NCBI GenBank assembly: GCA_949289215.1
Contig: CASENC010000049.1
Coordinates: forward strand, 186,001-250,000
DNA length: 64,000 nucleotides
From: an uncultured Bacteroidales bacterium
GTDB taxonomy: Bacteria > Bacteroidota > Bacteroidia > Bacteroidales > Muribaculaceae
Reading direction: 5' to 3'
Of the stretch, positions 9,123 through 16,941 are shown one piece after another. The notes under the pieces were generated by a model, which was not told the origin of the DNA, did no database searches, and saw only the letters and a list, made by a program, of their open reading frames with translations. Numbering within the stretch: position 1 is the stretch's first letter; the number at the start of each line of letters is the position of its first letter. The position numbers and the translations under genes were made by a program.

Positions 9123-9932
9123 TTAAAGTGATTTATAAAACTCGGCGTAATCGTCGATGTAGTTTTCGCGTTCTTCATAGGGAAGGAACGGAATGCCTTT
9201 TTCTTTGACTGATTTGATAAGCTCGGGATTTACGTTTTTGCCATATTGGATTACACCGTCGGCATTGGCGATGGCCAGCTGCATAAGCGCGTCATAGTCG
9301 GTTTCTTTGCCTTCGATGCAGGTAAGACATTCTTTAGGTATGCCGTCCATTTCCATTTTTTCGGCAAGGCGGCTGTTAAGCGGTGTGGCAAAAGAGTCGT
9401 TTTCGTAAAGCGAAAGCACTACTTTTGCGTTTTTGAATACCGGGTCTTCGTTATATATATGTTTTAAGTAGATTGTCGAGAGTGCTGTTATCCACCCGTG
9501 GCAGTGGATTATGTTTGGAATCCAACGCAGTTTTTTCACTGTTTCGAGTGTGCCTCGGACGAAGAATATCGACCGCTCGTCGTTGTCTTCGGGCGACGTT
9601 TCGGTCTCCAACTCTTTCACCAGGTTGTGTTGGAAGTAATCTTCGTTGTATATGAAATAAACTTGCATTCTCGACGGCAACATGGTTGCGACTTTGATAA
9701 TCAGCGGGTGATCGGTGTCGTCGATAATGAGGTTCATTCCCGATAGGCGAATTACTTCATGGAGCTGGTTACGGCGTTCGTTGATGCAACCATACTTTGG
9801 CATGAACGACCTTACTTCAAACCCTCTTTCCTGAATGCCTTGTGGAAGTTCGTGGCCGACGGCCGAAATTTCGGTTTTTGGAAGGTATGGTTCTATTCCT
9901 TGTGATATGAATAACACTTTGCTTGCGTCCAT
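9123..9932 (-). CDS. short glycogen/starch synthase-like glycosyltransferase (GT5 N-terminal domain only)
   Basis: Begins KVLFISQGIEPYLPKTEIS and continues with GHELPQGIQERGFEVRSFMP, matching the first Rossmann domain of ADP-glucose-type glycogen synthases. At 269 residues it lacks the C-terminal nucleotide-sugar domain of full-length (about 480-residue) enzymes. It contains the expected NIIHCHGWITAL motif. The start ATG at 9930-9932 was chosen because it follows AGGAG at a good distance; a frame to 9992 has no homology. Whether the half-size protein is catalytic or a regulator or partner of a full synthase cannot be told. Similar short proteins are known in Bacteroidetes. Confidence 0.85.
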   Translation of the reverse strand: MDASKVLFISQGIEPYLPKTEISAVGHELPQGIQERGFEVRSFMPKYGCINERRNQLHEVIRLSGMNLIIDDTDHPLIIKVATMLPSRMQVYFIYNEDYFQHNLVKELETETSPEDNDERSIFFVRGTLETVKKLRWIPNIIHCHGWITALSTIYLKHIYNEDPVFKNAKVVLSLYENDSFATPLNSRLAEKMEMDGIPKECLTCIEGKETDYDALMQLAIANADGVIQYGKNVNPELIKSVKEKGIPFLPYEERENYIDDYAEFYKSL

Positions 9933-10005
9933 AACGAATTTCTCCTGTATTGTTAATGCGTTGTTAATCCTCGTTGCCGCTGTGCGTGGCACGGCTATCT
10001 AACTG

Positions 10006-10013
10006 CAAAGATA
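10006..10013 (-). promoter_or_regulatory. -7 element upstream of GT5-like gene
   Basis: TATCTTTG on the minus strand, 73 bases before the start codon; no good -33 element seen. Confidence 0.5.
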
Positions 10014-10115
10014 GTGATTTTCTTTTGATATGTGATACCACTTGGGCGGCTTTACTATATTTTTAACCCAAAAACGTGTATGTGCAATGCTTATTTAACA
10101 GTTTTTCTTGCGACG

Positions 10116-11192
10116 TTATTGCAGTTCGGTTATGTTCGGGCTGTTGTATTTTTCCAGCAACGAGCGGGTGCGTTTCAAGAAACGGTCGAATTCGGGCAAT
10201 TGGTCGTGGCGAACCGAGTCGCGCATCGATGCGGGAATCAGCCGGTAGTTGTCGTGGCGCAGTCCGCGTTTGGGCTTTTGGCAGAAAAGCAGTTTGTAAC
10301 CGAGTTCCATATCGCAAGGGGTGCCGTTATGTAATTTCACTTTTACCACGGCCAAAGCGCCTCCGCGGCTGTCGATATCGTTTTGGTTTGAGATAAAATT
10401 TCCCAGCGAGTACACTATGGCCACATTTTTGCCATATCGAGGGCTGTAGCGGATTTCAAACGGCTGTACCACATGGGGGTGGCTGCCTATTATCATGTCA
10501 ACACCTTGGTCGATTAGGAAATCGGTGAGTCCTGATTGCGTTTTATCGGGTGTGCGGCGGTATTCCACGCCCCAATGCAGGCACACGCATATCACTTGTG
10601 CGCCTTTTCGGCGTGCCATGGCAATATCGCGGGTTATGATGTCGCGGTCGATCATGTCAACCACAATGCCGTCGCGCACAGGCATTCCATTGGTGCCGTA
10701 TGTGTAATTGAGCATTGCGATGCGGTAGCCTTTCACCCCGATGATGAATGGCATCACCGAATCGCGCTGCCCGGCCGATGCATAGGTGCCTATGCTCGGG
10801 ATACCTATGTCGTTAAGAACTTTTATTGTGCGCCTGGCCCCGCGGCTGCCACGGTCGAGGCAGTGGTTGTTGGCGGTGAGCAGCAAGTCGAATCCCGAGT
10901 TTCTCAACTGCCGGGCAAACTCGTCGGGGCCGCTGAACACGGGATATCCCGCGTAAGGCTTGCCTGCAAGCGGAACTTCGAGGTTGGCCACGGCAAAGTC
11001 GGCCCCAATGATATCATTTTCTATCATGGTGAAGCATTGCGAATAATCGAGCGATCCGTCGGCACGAGTGGCGGCGTTGATTTGCGGTTGGTGTTGCATT
11101 GCATCGCCCACAAACAGGAATTCTATTTCCTCGTCGGCAATTCCGGCAAGTTGCAGCAGAGAAAAAAGCAGAATGGAGAGCAGTTGCGACAT
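10116..11192 (-). CDS. CapA family metallophosphatase-like protein
   Basis: Member of the CapA/PGA_cap family, calcineurin-like phosphoesterases named after capsule poly-gamma-glutamate synthesis. The 358-residue protein has a short hydrophobic N-terminus (probable signal peptide), then EFLFVGDAMQHQ near residue 25, VANLEVPLAG near 68, LTANNHCLDRG near 106, CLHWGVEYRR, IIGSHPHVVQPFE and YSLGNFISNQ, all the metal-binding motifs of the family in order. No other capsule polyglutamate genes are nearby, so the substrate is unknown; a periplasmic envelope role is inferred. It is a single gene followed by the GT5-like gene. Confidence 0.92.
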   Translation of the reverse strand: MSQLLSILLFSLLQLAGIADEEIEFLFVGDAMQHQPQINAATRADGSLDYSQCFTMIENDIIGADFAVANLEVPLAGKPYAGYPVFSGPDEFARQLRNSGFDLLLTANNHCLDRGSRGARRTIKVLNDIGIPSIGTYASAGQRDSVMPFIIGVKGYRIAMLNYTYGTNGMPVRDGIVVDMIDRDIITRDIAMARRKGAQVICVCLHWGVEYRRTPDKTQSGLTDFLIDQGVDMIIGSHPHVVQPFEIRYSPRYGKNVAIVYSLGNFISNQNDIDSRGGALAVVKVKLHNGTPCDMELGYKLLFCQKPKRGLRHDNYRLIPASMRDSVRHDQLPEFDRFLKRTRSLLEKYNSPNITELQ

Positions 11193-11218
11193 GGTGTGTT
11201 ATGTGTTAAGTTAAACAA

Positions 11219-11309
11219 GGGCTGTATCAAAATGCACTGTGGATATTGTAGAAACGCGGTATGCCACACGCTTCTAAGAATAAACAGGTTTATATTTTGA
11301 TACAGCCCC
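11219..11309. mobile_element. MITE-like element, copy 1 (about 91 bases)
   Basis: Terminal inverted repeats GGGCTGTATCAAAAT (11219-11233) and its complement (11294-11308) enclose a degenerate palindrome (GTAGAAACGCGGTATGCC...). No coding sequence. Ends resemble those of transposons with GG(C/G)TGT(A/G)TCAAAA termini. A related element is at 55951-56109. It sits between folD and the CapA gene and could also form a hairpin in RNA. Confidence 0.75.
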
Positions 11310-11332
11310 TTTTATTTAGTTGCCGCGTATTG

Positions 11333-12217
11333 TTATACGGTGTAGATGGCGTGCTTGGCGGCAAGCAGTGTGTTGCGCATGAGCGAGCAGATGGTCATGG
11401 GACCCACTCCGCCCGGCACCGGCGTGATGTAGGAGCACTTGGGTGCAACGTTGTCGAAATCCACGTCGCCTTTCAATTTCCAGCCGCTCTTGGTGACGGT
11501 TGACGGTACGCGTGTGGTGCCGACGTCGATTATTACGGCTCCCGGTTTCACCATGTCGGCGGTTACAAATCCCGGTTGCCCGAGTGCTGCGATTATGATG
11601 TCGGCGCGGCGGCAAGTTTCGGCAATATCTTTCGATGCGCTGTGGCACACCGTCACTGTGGCATTCCCCGGATAAGCCTTTTGCATCATAAGCGTGGCCA
11701 CGGGTTTGCCAACGATGTTGCTGCGGCCGAGTACGACACATTCGGCACCCTTAGTGGGAATTTCATAGCGGCGCAACAATTCGATAATACCGGCAGGAGT
11801 GGCCGAAAGGTAGCAGGGCAGCCCTATCGACATGCGCCCCACATTGATTGGGTGGAAGCCGTCAACATCTTTGCGATAGTCGATAGCCTCGATTACTTTT
11901 TGCTCGTGTATGTGCTTGGGCAGCGGCAATTGCACTATGAAGCCGTCGATGTCGTCGTTGGCATTAAGTTCGGCAATGGTTTCGAGCAGCCGTTCTTCGG
12001 TCACATCGTCTTCAAAGCGAATAAGGGTGGATTTAAAGCCGCATTGTTCGCAGGCTTTCACTTTATGTGCCACGTAGGTCTCGCTGCCACCGTCATGGCC
12101 GACCAATATGGCTGCAAGGTGCGGGCGTTTACCGCCGCGAGCCACTATTTCGTTTACTTCTTCTGCTATTTCCTGCTTGATTTGCGCAGCTATAGCTTTT
12201 CCGTCGATGAGTGTCAT
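11333..12217 (-). CDS. folD: bifunctional methylenetetrahydrofolate dehydrogenase/methenyltetrahydrofolate cyclohydrolase
   Basis: Interconverts 5,10-methylene-THF, methenyl-THF and 10-formyl-THF for purine and formyl-methionine synthesis. The 294-residue protein has the substrate-binding segment [17 protein letters not shown] with the catalytic lysine, the signature [12 protein letters not shown], the NADP-binding [11 protein letters not shown] and the late motif [11 protein letters not shown] and [11 protein letters not shown]. Full length. Its own well-formed promoter lies at 12246-12277, and a MITE-like element follows its stop. Confidence 0.98.
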   Translation of the reverse strand: MTLIDGKAIAAQIKQEIAEEVNEIVARGGKRPHLAAILVGHDGGSETYVAHKVKACEQCGFKSTLIRFEDDVTEERLLETIAELNANDDIDGFIVQLPLPKHIHEQKVIEAIDYRKDVDGFHPINVGRMSIGLPCYLSATPAGIIELLRRYEIPTKGAECVVLGRSNIVGKPVATLMMQKAYPGNATVTVCHSASKDIAETCRRADIIIAALGQPGFVTADMVKPGAVIIDVGTTRVPSTVTKSGWKLKGDVDFDNVAPKCSYITPVPGGVGPMTICSLMRNTLLAAKHAIYTV

Positions 12218-12245
12218 TTTGCGTAAGTGCTTTGGTGATTATTTG

Positions 12246-12277
12246 CAAAAGTAGTGTTTTTTGCCGAGAATGGCAAA
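12246..12277 (-). promoter_or_regulatory. folD promoter
   Basis: Minus strand TTTG (12274-12277), 20 bases, TACTTTTG (12246-12253): an excellent match to the Bacteroidetes primary sigma consensus. The -7 box is 29 bases before the folD ATG. Confidence 0.8.
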
Positions 12278-12293
12278 AAACAGGAAATTAGGC

Positions 12294-12390
12294 AAAAAAG
12301 GCATTTTATTTCCTAAAGGTGTTTTTTTATTGTATATTCTGTGTTTGTACGACAGAATAAATGCCTTTGGAAAATAAAATGCCTTTTTGT
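12294..12390. terminator. long inverted repeat, probable ffh terminator
   Basis: Arms AAGGCATTTTATTTCC (about 12299-12314) and GGAAAATAAAATGCCTT (about 12369-12385) are complementary and flanked by A/T runs, so on the minus strand the stem is followed by TTTTTTGCC. Located just beyond the ffh stop, before the folD promoter. Confidence 0.6.
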
Positions 12391-12412
12391 GACTTTTCGT
12401 CCTTCTTGGAAA

Positions 12413-13750
12413 TTAGCGGCGTTTCTTTTTCTTCATTGCGCGCATGGCCTTCAGGGGGTTGCCCATGGTGGTTACCTGGCGCATCATTTTGCGTGTTTCC
12501 TCGAATTGCTTGAGCAGGCGGTTCACCTCTTGCAGCGATGTGCCACTGCCGGCGGCTATGCGTTGGCGGCGGCTGCCGTTGATTATTTCGGGGTGCTCGC
12601 GCTCGTAGGGAGTCATTGAGTTGATTATTGCCTCGATGCCCTTGAATGCGTTGTCGTCGATTTCCACGTCTTTCAATGCCTTGCCCACGCCCGGTATCAT
12701 CGAAGCGAGGTCTTTCAGGTTGCCCATCTTCTTTATTTGGGCTATTTGGTTCATGAAGTCGTTGAAGTCAAACTTGTTTTTGGCGATTTTGGCTTGCAGT
12801 TTGCGAGCTTCCTCTTCATCGTAGTTTTGCTGCATACGTTCCACAAACGACACGATGTCGCCCATGCCCAGTATGCGGTCGGCCATTCCGGCAGGGCGGA
12901 AGGGGTCGATGGCTTCGAGCTTTTCGCCGGTTCCGACAAACTTGATTGGCTTATCGACCACTGTGCGGATTGACAGTGCGGCACCGCCGCGAGTGTCACC
13001 GTCGAGCTTGGTGAGTACCACGCCGTCGAAGTCGAGGCGGTCGTTGAACTCTTTGGCGGTGTTGACGGCATCTTGTCCCGTCATGGCGTCCACCACAAAG
13101 AGTGTTTCGGTGGGGTTGACAGCTTTCTTGATGGCTTCGATTTCGTCCATCATCTTTTCATCGACGGCCAGTCGGCCGGCGGTGTCGATGATCACGAGGT
13201 CGTAATTCATTTTGCGAGCTTCGGCAATTGCATCGGTTGCAATTTTCACCGGGTCGCTGCAATTGGGTTCGGTGAATACCGGCACGTTGATTTGCTCGGC
13301 AAGCACCTTCAGCTGGTCGATTGCGGCCGGACGGTAAACGTCGCAAGCCACGAGTAATGGCCGCTTGCCGCGTTCACTTTTGAGCTTGCGTGCCAATTTG
13401 CCCGAGAATGTGGTTTTACCCGAACCTTGCAGGCCCGACATGAGGATTATTGCCGGTTTGCCTTCAATCTTGAATTCGGCAGGTTCGCCGCCCATGAGCT
13501 GGGTCAGTTCGTCATGGACTATTTTTACCATCAATTCTTTAGGCTTTAATGAATTGATTACGTTTTGCCCCATTGCCTTAGCCTTCACGGTATCGACAAA
13601 TTGCTTTGCGACCTTATAGTTGACGTCGGCATCGATGAGGGCGCGGCGCACGTCTTTCAGCGTTTCGGCCACGTTGATTTCGGTAATCTTTCCTTCACCT
13701 TTAAGTATCTTAAACGACCGTTCGAGTCTTTCGCTTAAACTTTCAAACAT
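12413..13750 (-). CDS. ffh: signal recognition particle protein (SRP54/Ffh)
   Basis: GTPase that binds signal sequences and the 4.5S RNA and delivers ribosomes to FtsY at the membrane. The 445-residue protein has an N domain (FESLSERLERSFKILKGEG), the G domain with GLQGSGKTTFSGKLARKL near residue 108, DTAGRLAVDEKMMDEI and TKLDGDTRGGAALS, and a methionine-rich M domain (from about 320) ending in a basic tail KAMRAMKKKKRR. Standard length. It is followed by folD and preceded by panD on the same strand. Confidence 0.98.
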   Translation of the reverse strand: MFESLSERLERSFKILKGEGKITEINVAETLKDVRRALIDADVNYKVAKQFVDTVKAKAMGQNVINSLKPKELMVKIVHDELTQLMGGEPAEFKIEGKPAIILMSGLQGSGKTTFSGKLARKLKSERGKRPLLVACDVYRPAAIDQLKVLAEQINVPVFTEPNCSDPVKIATDAIAEARKMNYDLVIIDTAGRLAVDEKMMDEIEAIKKAVNPTETLFVVDAMTGQDAVNTAKEFNDRLDFDGVVLTKLDGDTRGGAALSIRTVVDKPIKFVGTGEKLEAIDPFRPAGMADRILGMGDIVSFVERMQQNYDEEEARKLQAKIAKNKFDFNDFMNQIAQIKKMGNLKDLASMIPGVGKALKDVEIDDNAFKGIEAIINSMTPYEREHPEIINGSRRQRIAAGSGTSLQEVNRLLKQFEETRKMMRQVTTMGNPLKAMRAMKKKKRR

Positions 13751-13784
13751 TTGAGCTATATCTTTATAGTTGTAAAATTTTCAT

Positions 13785-14138
13785 TTATTGCGGCAACTTG
13801 TTGGTGCCGGTTTCGGGGAAGATGACCGACGGCTTGAAATTGCGGGCTTCGTCGGGTTCCATCATCGCATATGCCATTATTATGACAATGTCGCCAGGTT
13901 GGACCTTGCGTGCGGCGGCACCGTTCAGGCACACCACGCCCGAGCCGCGTTCGCCTGCAATTACATAAGTGTCGAGCCGTTCACCGTTGTTGTTATCGAC
14001 GATAAATACACGTTCGCCCGGAATTATGCCTGCGGCATCGATAAGGTCTTGGTCGATGGTGATGCTGCCGATGTAATTCAAGTTGGCCTCGGTTACAGTC
14101 ACGCGGTGTATCTTGGATTTGAGGACTTGTATGAGCAT
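13785..14138 (-). CDS. panD: aspartate 1-decarboxylase
   Basis: Makes beta-alanine for pantothenate. The 117-residue proenzyme has the self-cleavage site between Gly24 and Ser25 in NYIGSITID, which creates the pyruvoyl cofactor. Also present are the family segments [20 protein letters not shown] and [15 protein letters not shown]. It starts 16 bases after panC ends, so panC-panD form an operon supplying both late pantothenate substrates. Confidence 0.97.
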   Translation of the reverse strand: MLIQVLKSKIHRVTVTEANLNYIGSITIDQDLIDAAGIIPGERVFIVDNNNGERLDTYVIAGERGSGVVCLNGAAARKVQPGDIVIIMAYAMMEPDEARNFKPSVIFPETGTNKLPQ

Positions 14139-14154
14139 TATTTCGCGTGTGTTT

Positions 14155-15000
14155 TTATTTTTTGTATGCGATATTGTCGATTAGTCTCACGCCTCCGCAG
14201 TAAACTGTCACGCATCCCACGATATAGTTTGTTTCGTTCCAGTCGTTTACGGGCATGAGTGTTATCCCGTCAACTATTTGGTAATATTCAACTTCCATGT
14301 CGGGATACGAGTTTATGGTATCGGTTACGAATTTTTGTGTTTCGGCCACGGTGTGGCTTTTCGCATAGTCGATGCTTTCACGCAAGGTGCGGTATATGTT
14401 TGGAGCGGTTTGGCGGGCCTCGGGCGATAGACGCACGTTGCGGCTGCTCTTGGCCAGGCCGTCGGCTTCGCGCACGATTGGGCAAGGCACGATTTGCAGC
14501 TTGAAGCCTTCGCTTTTTACCATTTGCTTGATTACGGCAATCTGCTGGAAGTCTTTTTCACCGAAGTATGCGCGGTCGGGCTTCACCATCATGAACAGCT
14601 TGCTGACGATTTGTGCCACGCCGTTGAAGTGTCCGGGTCGCATGGCTCCTTCCATTACTTCGGCTACGGGGCCGAGATTAAACACCCGAGTGTCGGGTTC
14701 GGGATATACTTCCTCGACGGTAGGCATGAACACAATGTCGCAGCCGGCTTCGGCAAGCAGAGCCTTGTCGGCCTCTTCGGTGCGCGGATATGTGCGCAAG
14801 TCTTCTTTATTGTTGAATTGGGTGGGGTTGACGAAAACGCTCACCACTACCACATCGTTCTCACGGCGGCAACGATTTACGAGCGACAAATGCCCCTCGT
14901 GCAGTGCGCCCATAGTTGGAACAAGTCCTATCGACTTGCCCTCAATGCGAAAGGCTTCAACGGCCTTTTCCAATTCATTGACTTTACTTATTACAATCAT
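14155..15000 (-). CDS. panC: pantothenate synthetase
   Basis: Condenses pantoate with beta-alanine using ATP. The 281-residue protein has the HIGH-type motif in [14 protein letters not shown] (29-42), [13 protein letters not shown], the pantoate/ATP-binding [16 protein letters not shown] and the KMSKS-like [10 protein letters not shown]. It heads the panC-panD pair and is driven from a good promoter at 15029-15060. The neighbouring AT-rich cassette downstream of 15126 ends just beyond that promoter. Confidence 0.98.
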   Translation of the reverse strand: MIVISKVNELEKAVEAFRIEGKSIGLVPTMGALHEGHLSLVNRCRRENDVVVVSVFVNPTQFNNKEDLRTYPRTEEADKALLAEAGCDIVFMPTVEEVYPEPDTRVFNLGPVAEVMEGAMRPGHFNGVAQIVSKLFMMVKPDRAYFGEKDFQQIAVIKQMVKSEGFKLQIVPCPIVREADGLAKSSRNVRLSPEARQTAPNIYRTLRESIDYAKSHTVAETQKFVTDTINSYPDMEVEYYQIVDGITLMPVNDWNETNYIVGCVTVYCGGVRLIDNIAYKK

Positions 15001-15028
15001 TTTGACTATGTTATTTCAAAAAGACTTG

Positions 15029-15060
15029 CAAAGGAACAACTTTTTTGCCACATACACAAA
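15029..15060 (-). promoter_or_regulatory. panC promoter
   Basis: Minus strand TTTG (15057-15060), 20 bases, TTCCTTTG (15029-15036); close to consensus. A fragment of the AT-rich repeat word (AATTAGGAATGAGG at about 15066) lies just upstream. Confidence 0.7.
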
Positions 15061-15125
15061 TATTCAATTAGGAATGAGGCGGAATGACGGTTTGTGCGTT
15101 ATGTAGAGATGTCCGCCGATGTCGC

Positions 15126-15722
15126 TTAGATTGTAAAGTCACTTGTAAAATCGTTTTCAATTTGATGCTTGTAAATTATATCAAATGGTTGCGAAAGTAG
15201 CGTTTTGTCGAAAAAGCATATTTGTACTTTGCCCAATTGCTTTAGTGTGATGTCGTTTTTGGGGAATTTTATTAATGTACCTTGTAATGTTTTAGGGCTT
15301 GGCCACACTCTGATGGCTTTGTATTTGAATTTAGGCAATGCCTTTAGGTATGCAAGAACGTATGAGAAACTGATTTTATTTAATTTCTGTTCCTGTTTGA
15401 GATATTTGGCACATTTGATAAAGTCATCAAATAAGGATAAGTCGCCCACCATATCGAAAAGGAGTGGAGAGTGCATGTCGAATGAAGTGCGGCATATAAT
15501 ATACCCTTTGCCGTAATTCGTGTAAATAGTTTCCCCCCACCATTTGGCATCGTCTAAGCGAGAATCCCAAAAGTAATAGCCTTCTCCAAGCCAAGGTTCG
15601 GTTGAACCTGTTTTTAGTTTTCCATCTGTTTTGTACAATGAACAGAAATAAGGACCATGTCTCTTGACTTCGTCGTCGTTATGTCGGTCCTCTAATGTTT
15701 GGTATATTGTTATGTATTTCAT
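15126..15722 (-). CDS. putative ADP-ribosyltransferase-fold toxin of a chaperone-linked toxin-antitoxin cassette
   Basis: 198-residue soluble protein, no signal peptide or membrane segment. Residues about 43-62 (EPWLGEGYYFWDSRLDDAKW) match the glycine-rich GxGFYF..(x)n..A..W strand-helix pattern of DUF3990-like and related ADP-ribosyltransferase-fold toxins; this assignment is from motif shape only. The start overlaps the stop of the SecB-like gene by four bases (ATGA), so the two are translationally coupled. Composition is very AT-rich compared with flanking panC. As last gene after a small protein and a SecB-like chaperone it occupies the place of the toxin in a toxin-antitoxin-chaperone unit. 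Not proven; it could have another nucleotide-related function. Confidence 0.6.
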   Translation of the reverse strand: MKYITIYQTLEDRHNDDEVKRHGPYFCSLYKTDGKLKTGSTEPWLGEGYYFWDSRLDDAKWWGETIYTNYGKGYIICRTSFDMHSPLLFDMVGDLSLFDDFIKCAKYLKQEQKLNKISFSYVLAYLKALPKFKYKAIRVWPSPKTLQGTLIKFPKNDITLKQLGKVQICFFDKTLLSQPFDIIYKHQIENDFTSDFTI

Positions 15723-16126
15723 TTTGCGACTGTATTGGAGCGCAATTTATCGGTGAGTCCTATTAGGTTTATAGTAGGCAGTAATATAGGTCGTGTGTTT
15801 GCTTGCAGTGAAATGGTGCTGACGAAAGCCCTTATGTATGGGAATAATATGGCAATACTATTAGGATAAAAAAAATCAGGTATTTCATTTAATGAGACGG
15901 TTCCTCTAAATGAAAAATATGCAACGCATGAAATGTTGATGACTGCTGTGCCAGTTTCCTTACATGTGATTATTGTGTCAAATGATAGTTCGTATCGATT
16001 TTCCTTCTGGTAGAAAACACCTTTGGGGTTGAATGATATGTTCAACTCGGCATTATTGGGAATATTAAAATCGATAGATGCCTTTTTAAATTTGTATGTA
16101 TCTAATTTAAATGCTGCTTTTTCCAT
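15719..16126 (-). CDS. SecB-like chaperone of toxin-antitoxin cassette
   Basis: 135-residue protein of the SecB fold. The C-terminal half carries the SecB signature: YPNSIAILFPYIRAFVSTI corresponds to the CPNILFPYARECITSM region of classical SecB, followed by LLPTINLIGL, equivalent to LAPVNFDALF. The N-terminal half gives the expected beta strands. Bacteroidales do not usually use SecB for general export, and genes of this kind next to a toxin act as antitoxin-specific chaperones (known for the mycobacterial HigBA-SecB and CmdTAC systems). It begins four bases after the small first gene and overlaps the third gene by four. Confidence 0.8.
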   Translation of the reverse strand: MEKAAFKLDTYKFKKASIDFNIPNNAELNISFNPKGVFYQKENRYELSFDTIITCKETGTAVINISCVAYFSFRGTVSLNEIPDFFYPNSIAILFPYIRAFVSTISLQANTRPILLPTINLIGLTDKLRSNTVAK

Positions 16127-16130
16127 AGAG

Positions 16131-16385
16131 TTATGCTGCTAAATAATATGGAGAATCTGCATCAATTTCTTTGGTGGCAGGACAATTTGATATTTCTAAT
16201 TCTTGAACACTGCTTGATTTAGTGAGTATAATTTCACTGTTCAGGAAATCACGTATAGATTCGGCATACTCAATGACATCCGGACCTATGTCATTAAGGT
16301 GCTTTCGTTTATTGAAATCATCCTGTAGAATATCTGATGGAGTATTTTCAAAATATTTTTTAATGCTGTCTAATAAGGTACCCAT
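16131..16385 (-). CDS. small putative antitoxin with ssrA-like C-terminal tail
   Basis: 84-residue acidic protein, first of the three-gene cassette. It opens GTLLDSIKKYFENTPSDIL, then a helical, charged middle. No DNA-binding motif is evident. The last five residues are YYLAA, nearly the YALAA end of the ssrA degradation tag recognised by ClpX. In known chaperone-linked systems the antitoxin has a C-terminal tail bound by the SecB-like chaperone and is destroyed when the chaperone is lost; this tail is a natural candidate for that role. Family not recognised with certainty; the antitoxin role is inferred from position. Confidence 0.6.
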   Translation of the reverse strand: MGTLLDSIKKYFENTPSDILQDDFNKRKHLNDIGPDVIEYAESIRDFLNSEIILTKSSSVQELEISNCPATKEIDADSPYYLAA

Positions 16386-16441
16386 AATTCTAAATTTTGA
16401 TTATGCATAATTATTGCAGTTGATATATTATTCTTTTTATG

Positions 16442-16472
16442 CAAAGATAATGCAAATTGATCGCAAAGCAAA
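16442..16472 (-). promoter_or_regulatory. promoter of the three-gene cassette
   Basis: Minus strand TTTG (16469-16472), 19 bases, TATCTTTG (16442-16449), ending 57 bases before the first ATG. The cassette thus has its own start of transcription. Confidence 0.75.
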
Positions 16473-16584
16473 AAAACGACTTATTGATTTTTATTGTCGA
16501 GATGTAGTTCGTCTTTACAAAGATATATGTTGAATATATGAAATAACAAATCAAATTGAGGTTTGTTTTTTTAGTTCTGATAAA

Positions 16585-16616
16585 TGTTCCGGCACTTGGC
16601 TGGCTGTGCCGGAACA
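16585..16616 (-). terminator. hairpin after small membrane protein gene
   Basis: Perfect 11-base arms TGTTCCGGCAC (16585-16595) and its complement (16606-16616) with a 10-base loop; only a weak T run follows on the minus strand. It separates the 79-residue gene from the cassette. Confidence 0.6.
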
Positions 16617-16638
16617 CTGTGTGGGCATGGCGGTGTGG

Positions 16639-16878
16639 TTACATGACGGCGTATGGGCCGCGTTGCAGCACTGCCATGATGAGCCATACAATGAGGAATG
16701 ACAAAATGCTGAAGACTACCGTGTTCAATGCAATGTTACTCAACTTGCTTATGCCGGCTGCATTGTCGGTGGTGTCTTCTGGCACTTCGGCCATTCGGTT
16801 GACTGCACTTGTGAATACAAATGCCGATATTATCCCTATTGCCAAAGAGATAACAATCCAAAGCCATAGCTGGTTCAT
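16639..16878 (-). CDS. small two-helix membrane protein of unknown function
   Basis: 79 residues from the ATG at 16876-16878 (MNQLWLWIVISLAIGIISAF); a nine-residue upstream extension lacks a plausible leader. Two hydrophobic helices (about residues 4-22 and 50-70) are joined by a polar loop (NRMAEVPEDTTDNA). No family recognised. It follows the DUF695 gene by 63 bases on the same strand and is closed by a hairpin. Probably an inner-membrane protein; function unknown. Confidence 0.7.
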   Translation of the reverse strand: MNQLWLWIVISLAIGIISAFVFTSAVNRMAEVPEDTTDNAAGISKLSNIALNTVVFSILSFLIVWLIMAVLQRGPYAVM

Positions 16879-16941
16879 AATGCACTGTTTTTTAGGGTTA
16901 AACAAAAATATATGGTATCTCAGCCCCGGCTATGTGCCGGG

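Noticed and set aside
16411-16617. 68-residue frame upstream of the three-gene cassette
   Set aside because: It overlaps the promoter and hairpin, is AT-rich without coding pattern, and has no plausible start or family.
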